From Zygaena filipendulae (lineage: Eukaryota > Arthropoda > Insecta > Lepidoptera > Zygaenidae): 64,000 nt of DNA. Shown piece after piece: positions 24,101 through 32,249 of this stretch. The stretch's first letter is position 1; each line of letters opens with the position of its first letter. The DNA is taken from assembly GCA_907165275.2 (NCBI GenBank), contig OU015653.1, positions 8,958,001 through 9,022,000 of the forward strand. Reading direction: 5' to 3'. The notes under the pieces were generated by a model. The model was given only the letters and a program-made list of their open reading frames with translations. It made no database searches and was not told the origin of the DNA. A program made the position numbers and the translations under genes.

Positions 24101-26405
24101 ACAAATAGCTAAACTGTTTGATCCTCTAGGTTTCGCTGCACCATGCGTTTTTTATGCAAAATGCTTTATGCAAAAACTGTGGTGTGAAAAAATCGACTGG
24201 GATGACGAACTTCCGGTAACATTAGCTGATGAGTGGTACAGATTCTCTAGTGAAATTCCTATGTTGTCTCAGCTTAGACATAGTCGATTTTTGTTTAATA
24301 AAAATCACAAAGAGTGTTCTCTTATAGGTTTTAGTGATGCCTCGGAGAAGGGTTTTGCTGCAGCTGTATATGTTCGAAGCATCAACACGGATGGTCAAGT
24401 CAATTTAACCTTATTATTGGCTAAATCAAAAGTCGCGCCAATAAAATCGGTTTCTATACCTCGATTGGAGTTACTGGGCGCTCATCTTTTGTCCAAGTTA
24501 TTAGAGTATACGCATTCCATTCTGGATAAGGAAATCTGCATCTCTAAAACACTAGCTTTCACAGATAGTTCGGTTACACTCGGTTGGCTTAATACGCCAT
24601 CTTATAAATTAAAAACCTTTGTAGCTAATCGAGTTTCAAAAATACAGCAAATATCTAATATACAGTGGTATCATGTCAGTGGTGAGAATAACCCCGCAGA
24701 CGTATGTTCGCGTGGTGTTATTCCATCTGCGTTGCTCGCGATTTCAAACGAGTGGCTCCGAGGGCCACAGTGGTTATACGACGATTTTGTAACATGGCCA
24801 GTTAGAAGCATCGAACAGTTTGGAAATCTCAGTGAGGTTTCTGAATTAAAATCTAATTTTGAACAGCACGCATTAGTACAAACCTGTGAGTCGAGCTTTC
24901 AGAATGATTTCGAACTAATTATAAATAAGTTTTCTAATTTCAATAAATTACAACGTACCGTTGCATGGGTTTTGCGTTTTGTTAACAATGCAAAATCCAA
25001 TTTGTCTTCGCGTATCACCGGCCCATTAACTACTGCTGAACTTAATGAGTCGATTCTTTATCTTATAAAAGTAATTCAGATGAATCATTTTGCACCCGAC
25101 ATCGAGGCTTTGCGTAAGGGTAAAGAGAGAAGTGTATCGCCCTATTTGCAGAAACTTACCCCGTCTCTCGACCATCGTGGTCTCCTAATGGTGGGGGGTA
25201 GGCTGAACGAAGCAGACCTACCCTTTTCAAAACGGCATCCGCTATTATTGCCAAAAAAATCTCATTTTACTAATATGCTAATTGATTATTATCACCGCGC
25301 TTACATGCATGTAGGTCCGCGTGCGCTGCAGAGTATTTTAGCTCAAAAATATTGGATTGTCGGGGCGAGATGTGTCATTCGATCTAGGTTGTCAAAATGT
25401 ATATCTTGTTTTAAGGCGAAGCCCGTTATTAATCAGCCCTTCATGGGATCGCTACCTAAATTTAGAACTCAAATTGTATATCCCTTTCACACTGTAGGCG
25501 TGGATATGGGAGGTCCTTTTTATACCAAAGAAAGTCTTAGACGTAACGCGAAAATTTCAAAATCTTATTTGTGTCTGTTTGTCTGTTACGCTACTCGAGC
25601 CGTGCACTGCGAAGTGGTTAGCGCCTTAACTACTGAGTGTTTTTTAGCTACATTTGACCGCTTCACAGCGCGTCGCGGGTTAGTCCATACATTAATTTCC
25701 GACAATGGAAAAAACTTCGTATCGGCAAGCAGACATCTTTCGGAAGTTTCAACGTTTTTTAATACAAACATCACTGATTTACAAGATCAATTTACAAACA
25801 GAAACGTTACATGGAAATTTAATCCTCCTACAGGAAGTCATTTCGGTGGTTTATTTGAAGCTGGAATAAAGTCAGCAAAGTACCACTTGCGACGCGTAGT
25901 AGGCACGCGAGCGGTCTCCTTTGAGGAGTTGAGCACTCTATTTTCGCGTATCGAGGCAATCTTAAACTCACGCCCGCTCTGCTGTCTCTCTAGTGATCCC
26001 AACGAAGTGGACGTCTTGACTCCTGGACATTTTTTGATTGGGCGTGCTCTGGTTTCTGTCCCGGAATATGATCTTTCTGAGGAACCATTGCACCGTTTAA
26101 CCAGATGGCAATACATCCAACAAGCCACTCAACATTTTTGGAAGCGCTTCAAAAGAGATTACCTTCACACTCTTCAACAGCGTTCAAAGTGGCTGAAGGA
26201 CACGCCTAACATTAAAATTGGGAACGTAGTATTACTCCATTCGGATAACGTTCCTTGTCAGCAGTGGCCTCTAGGACGAATCGAAGAGGTTTTCCCGGGC
26301 CCTGATGGGAGAGTGCGTGTGGTAAACGTCCGTACTAGCACATCACGATTTCAGCGTCCGGTGAACAAGCTCAGTCCCTTGCCCTTGCAAGAGGACTCTG
26401 CTTAA
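21135..26405 (+). CDS. BEL/Pao gag-pol polyprotein
   Basis: A 1756-residue polyprotein containing the structural and enzymatic functions for particle assembly, reverse transcription and integration. The start is the ATG at 21135; the frame is open 12 codons further upstream but without an ATG. Order seen: a gag region with the KFDG/W DUF1759-type core near residues 125-190; zinc knuckles of the CX2CX4HX4C type at 353-366 and 387-400, followed by a third CX2C/His cluster; a retropepsin DSGA at 484-487; reverse transcriptase with the first catalytic Asp at 817 (TGDISKMYR) and YIDD at 893-896; RNase H with SDAS around Asp1068; an integrase HHCC finger, then a D1457, D1523, E1575 triad; and a C-terminal region with WxxFxxxYL-type motifs as in DUF5641. 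No stop or frameshift interrupts it, so this copy could be functional. Gag and Pol share one frame, as in most BEL/Pao elements. Confidence 0.96.
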   Translation: MSNPATLSDAEIKAKTFINRKERCFSRLQKLYDLSKNVEVDEAGSIDAFNVRVDELDQLRESFEDAIEHYNSIQLKLKSTFVPNSQEIESFDNLFYEIKRVHRECNAINSHVGKQIKNDSFIAGAKLPKLQLIKFDGKLENWVTFKDTYISLIHSNSSISNVEKFHYLLSIVSGPALQIVKSLPITNDNYNIVFNSLTERYENKRALATRYLDKLFNFKPLQVESLSGLNSFLETFQENVKALEILKLDNLAAFILFYISFRNLDATTKRYFEQKLDKNQIPTFDELSTFITSEVRILEMTECTSTVKSNTKFVSNKTNNFKVPQKQSNQNACLTTSNNEQQSNQENKRAKICLYCSKLGHVIYRCFEYNNLTPQSRLQIVAQKKLCENCLREGHAIGACPSQIRCSVCKGMHHHTLHIDQSHNNLCSKQVTLQAETTNPTSQNNEASSSSLTCLASTTVLLGTAIVHVADVTGAYQKVRVLIDSGAQHGFVTNDCAQRLGLLRRRCTAELYGLGGSPIRDFGAITCTVKPVHTDLNRFRTNMVVVSKITSNMPTIVIPKTVINEYKHLKLADPQFFCSRPIDMLLAGDIFPYIYDGAAFRPQLSDAPPALSSIFGYVITGHLSIRNLGKGSESSCLHITNQKLDQLLHSFWETETVIGDIPMNPDEVECEQKYIEDVKRDASGRYIVKYPFKSNFTGLGDSKQIALKRFYNFERKLSRNPLLRTEYLKFMNDYISLGHMKCLGEISSTNSRYVIPYHVVQKPDSTTTKYRAVFDASCRTTNGLSLNCVLHTGRKLQSDLVKLLTLFRLRKIGLTGDISKMYRRILIDPSQRLYQHILFRQCPENPIQVFELCTVTYGVVSSPFLAIRTLLQLADDEGEQFPLAAHALRHSFYIDDLICSVDSFCDAEELQNQLIEVLGRGGFELRKWASNDPEVLQNLPSDHLETPLEFDDENLAIKVLGLHWLPDTDTFSYRTVPVEAAVSKRSILSQIAKLFDPLGFAAPCVFYAKCFMQKLWCEKIDWDDELPVTLADEWYRFSSEIPMLSQLRHSRFLFNKNHKECSLIGFSDASEKGFAAAVYVRSINTDGQVNLTLLLAKSKVAPIKSVSIPRLELLGAHLLSKLLEYTHSILDKEICISKTLAFTDSSVTLGWLNTPSYKLKTFVANRVSKIQQISNIQWYHVSGENNPADVCSRGVIPSALLAISNEWLRGPQWLYDDFVTWPVRSIEQFGNLSEVSELKSNFEQHALVQTCESSFQNDFELIINKFSNFNKLQRTVAWVLRFVNNAKSNLSSRITGPLTTAELNESILYLIKVIQMNHFAPDIEALRKGKERSVSPYLQKLTPSLDHRGLLMVGGRLNEADLPFSKRHPLLLPKKSHFTNMLIDYYHRAYMHVGPRALQSILAQKYWIVGARCVIRSRLSKCISCFKAKPVINQPFMGSLPKFRTQIVYPFHTVGVDMGGPFYTKESLRRNAKISKSYLCLFVCYATRAVHCEVVSALTTECFLATFDRFTARRGLVHTLISDNGKNFVSASRHLSEVSTFFNTNITDLQDQFTNRNVTWKFNPPTGSHFGGLFEAGIKSAKYHLRRVVGTRAVSFEELSTLFSRIEAILNSRPLCCLSSDPNEVDVLTPGHFLIGRALVSVPEYDLSEEPLHRLTRWQYIQQATQHFWKRFKRDYLHTLQQRSKWLKDTPNIKIGNVVLLHSDNVPCQQWPLGRIEEVFPGPDGRVRVVNVRTSTSRFQRPVNKLSPLPLQEDSA

Positions 26406-26618
26406 TTTATCTATGTATTTTACGTATTATATACTGATATTTTAGTCTATATTTATTCATTATCTATCTTATATATCTGTGCTTATACTATTATTTAATG
26501 TCTACCTAATTTATTACTTTTTACTAATCGATTTATCTACTCTTATATGGTTATACAGTCCACTTGTTTCGGTGACCAACCGTTCGATTGCGAGTTTCTT
26601 TGGAAATCTCTTGATTTC

Positions 26619-26629
26619 GGTGAGGGGAA
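26619..26629 (+). promoter_or_regulatory. Polypurine tract
   Basis: ggtgaggggaa lies directly against the TG of the 3' LTR, the expected site for plus-strand priming. Confidence 0.8.
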
Positions 26630-26949
26630 TGTTGGAGACTGAGGTCCCATCCTTATCCATTGACACTCATCTGTCAAATCCATCTATCAAACTTGCATCG
26701 TATGCATCGGGCGAAACGTCACCGACCAGTCGTGCTACGCAACTAATGCCAGTAAGGTGTTATACTTATCGTGCCGAAATCTACTAATTAAATCGTGCGA
26801 GTCTAAATCCCGGGATCTTTTACGCGTGTGCGCTTTTGGGAGTATCAACAGGCAAGTACCTTTCTCACTTCCTATCGGTCCCCTTGGACTCTGCGACTTC
26901 ACTCACCGGTTTTAAATCTAAGTTCAAATTTTGCTTTGAGGTCGAAACA
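26630..26949 (+). repeat. 3' LTR of the BEL/Pao element
   Basis: 320 bp, with the same sequence as the 5' LTR by eye. It is followed at once by ataag, the right copy of the target-site duplication. Confidence 0.97.
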
Positions 26950-27168
26950 ATAAGTATTCAGATTATGTTCTGAAGTGCCTTATTTATGCAACGAATTTTC
27001 GTTTGGTGTGACTTTTTAATGTTACTTATAATTATGTATATTATACGTATATCCTCAAAGATATTGAAACATCAAATAGAATAGACTTAAAATACCTGTC
27101 ATGCACCCCTTTTTTTAAAGACGTCGACAAGTTCTCTTAAATGAAAATACGAGAAACGCAGGAATTAA

Positions 27169-27462
27169 ACAAGCATTTCATCGGATTCGTGTCAAGTCCT
27201 CCGTGACATCGGCTTTGAACCGGAAATACAACCTAAAAAAAGGAGTTCTCCCGACCGGAACGACAACAGGAAGACGGCGACGACAGCGCCGCGTCGGCGA
27301 CCGAGCGAATTAAAAATTAAGCGAGAATCCGTTTCCGGATACCGTGATGCTATTGCAACTGCTGCTGATCGTTTTGAAAATAGTGACAACGAAAGCGGTT
27401 CCTCGAATAGAAAAATATTAGATAATATAATTATCTCGTCAATAAATCAATTAATCCTATAA
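27169..27462 (+). CDS. Unexplained open frame just downstream of the BEL insertion
   Basis: About 97 codons without a stop, from 27169 to a taa at 27460-27462, with no ATG at the beginning. The middle is GC-rich and encodes a basic, hydrophilic stretch (includes PEIQPKKRSSPDRNDNRKTA and APRRRPSELKIKRE), then an acidic one (ENSDNESGSSNRK). This would suit the disordered C-terminus of a nuclear or DNA-binding protein, or a remnant of a transposase. No good splice acceptor is visible upstream. I do not recognise the family, and a coding role is uncertain. Confidence 0.3.
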   Translation, partial: TSISSDSCQVLRDIGFEPEIQPKKRSSPDRNDNRKTATTAPRRRPSELKIKRESVSGYRDAIATAADRFENSDNESGSSNRKILDNIIISSINQLIL

Positions 27463-27560
27463 TTATCTTATTTGGGGATAAATCTGTTATTTTACATTAT
27501 TTTATATTCATCATAATTTGTTTTTAATGGTTTAAATTTTTTCTAATGATTTTATTAGAT

Positions 27561-27732
27561 ACTAGCTGTGCCCCGCGGTTTCACCCGCAGTAATTTCGGA
27601 GTTCCCGCGGGAATTCCGGGATAAAAAGTACCTACGTGCATGCCAAATTTCATCCAAATCCGTTAAGCCGGTTTTGCGTGATTGAGTAATAAACATCCAC
27701 ACTTTCGCATTTATAATAGGTATTAGTAGGAT
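27561..27732 (-). repeat. Short interspersed repeat, minus orientation, well preserved
   Basis: actagctgtgccccgcggtt, then tttcggagttcccgcgggaa, tccgggataaaaagtaccta, tttgcgtgattgagtaataa and tttcgcatttataatagg, ending tagtagg. A good reference copy for the minus orientation. Confidence 0.85.
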
Positions 27733-27867
27733 GGCCATTATTTTTTTTTTAATATCTCGAGTTCCAGATGAAATTTCGAAAAAATCGAAACATAAGTACC
27801 TAGCAATACAACAAAAAAACCGCATTTATTTGGTGCAGAAGTTTTTGCGTAGCACGAATACAAACAT

Positions 27868-28214
27868 ATAGACAGACAGACAGACAAAAATTCTAAAAAT
27901 GGTATTTTCGGCTTCTATTTCACTCATAGAGTCGCCTAAATTTATGTTTTCTTATTTATCTCCCATGTACAGACATTGACCTGTTAAAATTTTATTATAT
28001 CTTTGGGAACTTTTGGTGTATGATCAACGTAGGCGAGGACAAGAGCTCGAAAGCGCATTTTCATCCGACTTGCTTCAAATTTATCGTCACTGCTCAGCTC
28101 CTATGTGTCTTAGCGTTATGTTATATAGCCTATAACTTAACCAGGAGTATGGACTACAATCGTACTAAGTTTGGTTAAAATCCCTTCAGTAGTTTTTGAC
28201 CCATGCGTATATGT

Positions 28215-28245
<31 letters not shown>

Positions 28246-28386
28246 GTCAGACAGTCAGACAGACAGACGGACTGCAGACAGACAGAGTATCGATCACCAT
28301 TCATCTTCCAATATCATTTTGAATATGATATGATATTCAATGTACAGAATTGACCTCTCTACAGTTTTATTATAAGTATAGATATA
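27868..28386 (-). repeat. Longer dispersed repeat with (CAGA)n tracts
   Basis: Two related units end in 'tgtacaga(a)ttgacc...ttttattata' (about 27995 and 28375). The part from about 28010 to 28386 is the reverse complement of 39064-39350 (aggagtatggactacaatcg, cccttcagtagtttttgacc). A (CAGA)n microsatellite occupies about 28214-28282. Confidence 0.75.
28214..28282. repeat. (CAGA)n microsatellite
   Basis: More than a dozen acag or gacag units, with occasional gtcag and gacgg variants, inside the surrounding dispersed repeat. Confidence 0.9.
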
Positions 28387-28420
28387 GATAAACATACATT
28401 AAAGAATCAGCTTAATGTTT

Positions 28421-28601
28421 ATAAATTGGTAAGTTTGAGATGTAGGAGATAATCTGTGGAACGACTGAACCAATTCTGATAAATTCTTTCACTGATAAGA
28501 AGTTACAGTATCTTAGGATACTTTCATTTCAATACCAATAATAATAATTCGCGAAGGAATTCCAAAATTAATGCGGGTGAAATCGTAGGTGGAACAGCAA
28601 A
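28421..28601 (+). repeat. Diverged short interspersed repeat
   Basis: aacgactgaaccaattctga, cgcgaaggaattccaaaatt and aatgcgggtgaaatcgtagg match the family in the plus orientation. The end is decayed. Confidence 0.55.
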
Positions 28602-28884
28602 TTAACAAATAAAGAAAAAAAACTCATAAAAAACAATGTTATTTGCAGGGAAGATTTGGAATATGATAAAAATACACAGGTTATGTCCTAATGTATGTTA
28701 TATTTATTTTGTTTTAAACTATAACATTAATTGGTTCAGATCGATTAGATATACAATAAACATGCGCATTATCTTAGTTGCAAAACGGCTGTTTGTGCCG
28801 CCGTTGAGTTAGAAGTTTCATTTTTTTCACGGCTCCGAGTTATTGCAGACTTTAGTATTTGATTACTCCTTCTTAATACTTCTA

Positions 28885-28986
28885 GGCGGTCCTGAGAAAA
28901 CGGTGTTGACAGACAGACAAATGGACTACGAAATGATCCCATAAGGGTCCTTTTTTTCCTTTTGAGGTACGAAATCCTAAAAAAAC
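28885..28986 (+). repeat. LINE/SINE-like tail
   Basis: ggcggtcctgagaaaacggt, gacagacagacaaatggact, cataagggtcctttttttcc and gaggtacgaaatcctaaaaa are a familiar dispersed animal-repeat signature. The parent element is not identified. Confidence 0.55.
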
Positions 28987-29323
28987 TATAATATTATTAT
29001 GCTCTCCTATAAGTACTCTTATTATGACGGCGTATAAGATGATATTACTATGTACCTTAGTGCTTCGTACTCCTATATAAACTACAAACATAGTAAATAA
29101 AGGTGCGAGCAAATAATACACAATTACACAGACACACCTATAGCCACGTAAAGCATACCTCACAACGTGAGCCGACCAGGTTGCATACAATCGTAGGCGT
29201 ATCAAAGTGTTCAAAACAGTAAAAAACCAAAAATCAATCGATTTTGTTGAAATACACCCGTCAGGATAAAAAAATCGTAATCATCGTGTAGGTAGTCATA
29301 GTTTGGGGTAACAAATACTAGCC
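28987..29323. other. AT-rich non-coding DNA
   Basis: Nothing recognised. Confidence 0.35.
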
Positions 29324-29511
29324 GCCTAAGCCAAGTTGACATTCTACAATCGTTAACGCATATAAAACTAAGGAGTGGAATCTTTGTCACGTGATTACGC
29401 AAAACTGGACTTTCGATTGGACAATTTCGACGTGACCACATGACATGACGATACGTTCCTTAGTTTTCTATGCGTTAACAATTATTGTAGAAAGTCAACT
29501 TGGTTAAGACG
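29324..29511. mobile_element. Near-palindromic foldback MITE, copy III
   Basis: Same family as 3333-3523 and 3608-3793: taagccaagttgacattcta, aatcgttaacgcatataaaa, centre with tcacgtgattacgcaaaact, then ccttagttttctatgcgtta and aagtcaacttggttaagac. Its arms pair over most of their length. Confidence 0.75.
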
Positions 29512-30448
29512 CTGAACACATAAAGATCGATGGCAATTTGCATATTTTAGAATATTGTTTCAAAATATGTAGGTAATATAGGTACGTTTTTTGAAAAAAG
29601 TAAAGTGTCTACTTAGTTATAAACTTAAATAATGGTAATTACTTAGATGACACTCAATGGAGCTCTATTTCTCCTCAATCATCAAATTTTGGCGGCCTCT
29701 GGGAGTTAGAAGTAAAATCAAGTAAATACCATCAGATAAAACTGTTCATAACTGTTTCCGGTATAGTGCCCCCTTTACGACTAACATTCTATATCAGATA
29801 TGATTCAGAGCGGCGCGACCTAACGCACACATAGCACTCCCAACCTTGTTTACCCGCTCTTGTACCTAAATAGTATGTCACACGAAAACTGAAGAAGAGT
29901 CTCTCTCTGTTCCTTCAGTACATTCTTAGTGGGCGTGCCTTTGAGAGGGCGGAGCTTTGTCCGGACACTCCTTGGAGTCCTCTTTTTTGCCTCATTGCGT
30001 ATCTGAGTATACGTCGTCCACTCTACCGAGAGCCTTGACACTGACTCTACTTACACTCATCTAACGAACGTCAGCAGCTGAAAGAGGCGATGAGAGGGAT
30101 CAAGCCATTTTGGTAACGTCTATGGTAGCCTCTGAACAAAGCTCCGGACAACTTTAGTCGTTATCGCGTTTATAAAAGTTCTCGAGACAATTCCATTTTA
30201 TGGGGTGTTTTGCTTGAGATAAATTTTATTTGCTTTGTCTAGATTTCGTTTATTTCGGTTCGACTTAATAAAAAAGACGACTTTAAGATTTTATTACAGT
30301 TAATAATTATTAAAATAAAAACACTTTCAATACGTATTAGACATGAGTAGGTAGGTACATAAAAGAAAAAGCCTTAGAACCCACTTTGTATATAGGTAGG
30401 ATAGATTGTAAAATGTGTACCCTTTTTCTAAACCAGTCAAACTTATAT
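29512..30448. other. Non-coding DNA
   Basis: No gene recognised. 29820-30150 is GC-richer and contains two inverted cggagctttgt words (about 29950 and 30140). It has no clear family or coding pattern. Confidence 0.35.
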
Positions 30449-30473
30449 CGCTGGCCCCGGGCAATAAAGCGGT
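30445..30473 (+). repeat. Left terminal inverted repeat
   Basis: Matches 35154-35182 on the other strand base for base. Contains the palindromic core ccccgggg-like cccggg. Confidence 0.95.
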
Positions 30474-31083
30474 AAACGCCGGTTACGCCCTTTTTAATGT
30501 TATTTGATTTTTGGCTTCTCTGTGTACCAATGTATCACTCCTATTTTTTACAGATTTTTATTAATAAATTTCTCTAGAATAAATGACAATAACAGCTTTA
30601 TTGCATGGAAAATTCTCTTAATACTAAGTTATGTATTATTGCATTACTCTAAGGAACATATCACAAAACGCCGGTAAACATTGTTACACAAAATTTCTAA
30701 GCTAAGAAGAACAGTAAAATCTTTAACCGCGTTTTTTAAAATAAACTTATTATGTCAATAAACTGTAAACACTTAATACGAAGTAATCCTAAAAGATTTT
30801 ATTCTGTACAAGCTATTACGCCTTTCTTCCCGTAAATAATTGTAGCATCGGCGACGTACTAGCATGTTACGCTGAACGTCATCTCTTTCACTCCTACGCA
30901 TAAATGATAACCGCTTTCTTTTTGGCACCATGTTTAGGTAAACAATTGATGCAAATAGTTACTTATTTCGGCGGGCGGTGTCATTGCAGCGTGTGCCGTC
31001 TTGCGCTATTATTGGTCTTCTAGCGCGATTGTGTGGTTTTAAATAATTATTATTACGAGTATAAATCTATTGTGTTCATAAAA

Positions 31084-31138
31084 ATGGCAAGACAACCAGC
31101 AAAATCTCGAGCAAGAAGAATGTTATCCATGGTTGCCG
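31084..31138 (+). CDS. Transposase exon 1 (predicted)
   Basis: The ATG at 31084 opens an 18-codon, strongly basic leader (starts MARQPAKSRARRML) that runs into a consensus donor, g|gtaagt, at 31139. Joined to the acceptor ttgttttag at 31934-31944 it continues in frame into exon 2 with an Asp codon across the junction. It is the only upstream ATG-plus-donor arrangement that I see in the element. The basic leader could be a nuclear-localisation signal. Confidence 0.6.
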
Positions 31139-31238
31139 GTAAGTGATTAAGCAGTACCTAAGTTTCAAATTTGAAAGTCTAGCTTACAAAAGTTGTGTCC
31201 GAATCGCGAATTGAGCTGAATAAATTATTGTACTAGCC

Positions 31239-31681
31239 CCGCAAGTTGATATTGCGACTGGCGACCATCTTGGTGACGTAGTCGACGTCGCACCGTCAGT
31301 ACCGTTCGCAAGTGTACGCGTATTAATTAATTAAGAAATTAAGAAATATTTTCATATCTACACATCAACAACATAATTATTATCTACTTATGGGTGTAAT
31401 CATTGTTTTTTTATAAGCAGCATACAAAACTAATCTTTTATGGTGCCGAAATTTCTTAGAAATATACCTATGATCATAAACAGCCGTTTCGCTATTCTTA
31501 CGCACAAAATACCTAAAAAAATACAAAATAAATATTGGCATAGCAAATTCAAAATTCAAGCAAAGTTAACAGAATATAATTTATTTTATTACATTTTTTT
31601 TTGTTATCTGTACTTTTTTGCGACGGATGACGTCACGCAGCTATTATTGTGTCAAGGTTCCATCGCAATATCAACTTGCGG
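31239..31681. mobile_element. Inverted-repeat insertion inside the transposase intron
   Basis: The 19-base ccgcaagttgatattgcga (31239-31257) is exactly complementary to 31663-31681. Further in, gtgacgta/gtgacgtc words near both ends are also inverted. The enclosed sequence has no coding potential. This looks like a MITE of about 440 bp nested in the intron; no clear target duplication was found. It may alternatively be an ancestral part of the element. Confidence 0.5.
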
Positions 31682-31944
31682 AGGTAGTAGTTAGTCCTTT
31701 AGGACGCAAGGGTAAACTAGACTTAGGTAGCTTAGTTAGGTACCAATTTATTTACTAGGTACACCTAATGTATTTGTATGAGATTACATTTCCCTTATCA
31801 TAACCATATCATTTTGATGTAAAAACGCACATAAGTTATAGTTTTTAAGCTTATAAAATAAATATTAAAGTTTTAGTCACTAACTTATGTAATTTTACGA
31901 CATTTACGATATTTTAAAAGGTTTAACCTTTTGTTTTGTTTTAG

Positions 31945-32249
31945 ATGCCATCAATCTTCCCTGTGACGATGATTATGAAAAAACAGAAGAAGTCGCTATT
32001 TCGAAAAGTGTAGAAGACGAAAACCTCACTAGAAATTATAGCCCAACTTTACAATGTCTTTCTCCCAATTTCGACTTAAAATCACATATTTTACTGCAAT
32101 CCCCTTCTACTATTTCGTACGAGTCTGCTATATTTGAAAATGTTGATTTTGTGGCTTCTCCAACTTTAGTATTTAGCTCACCGCGTCACCGGAACCGCAA
32201 ATTTAAAGATAATCATGACGTCACTCGATCTATAGAGTACCTATTATAA
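31945..32249 (+). pseudogene. Transposase exon 2, N-terminal part, ending in a premature stop
   Basis: After the acceptor at 31944 the frame set by exon 1 stays open for about 100 codons (acidic, Ser-rich, includes LPCDDDYEKTEEVAISKSVE) and ends at the taa at 32247-32249. The main transposase frame is open from 32236 in the next frame, so both overlap for about a dozen bases. A single-base change in this overlap would separate one ancestral frame in two. A missed splice event or ribosomal frameshift could also connect them. Confidence 0.5.

Larger units (their letters stand above)
20517..26949 (+). mobile_element. Complete BEL/Pao LTR retrotransposon
   Basis: A 6433-bp element in the plus orientation. 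It has identical 320-bp LTRs (TG...CA ends), a 5-bp target-site duplication (ataag at 20512-20516 and 26950-26954), a primer-binding-site candidate just inside the 5' LTR, one long gag-pol frame and a purine tract before the 3' LTR. The 5' leader (20837-21134) is AT-rich and non-coding, as are the 213 bases between the stop codon and the purine tract. There is no envelope-like frame. Identical LTRs and an unbroken frame point to recent insertion. BEL/Pao is assigned from the gag (DUF1759-like), DSGA protease, YIDD reverse transcriptase and the C-terminal DUF5641-like region. Confidence 0.97.

Noticed and set aside
28214..28282. Repeat array that could suggest CRISPR
   Set aside because: Simple CAGA microsatellite with no spacers, in a eukaryotic context.
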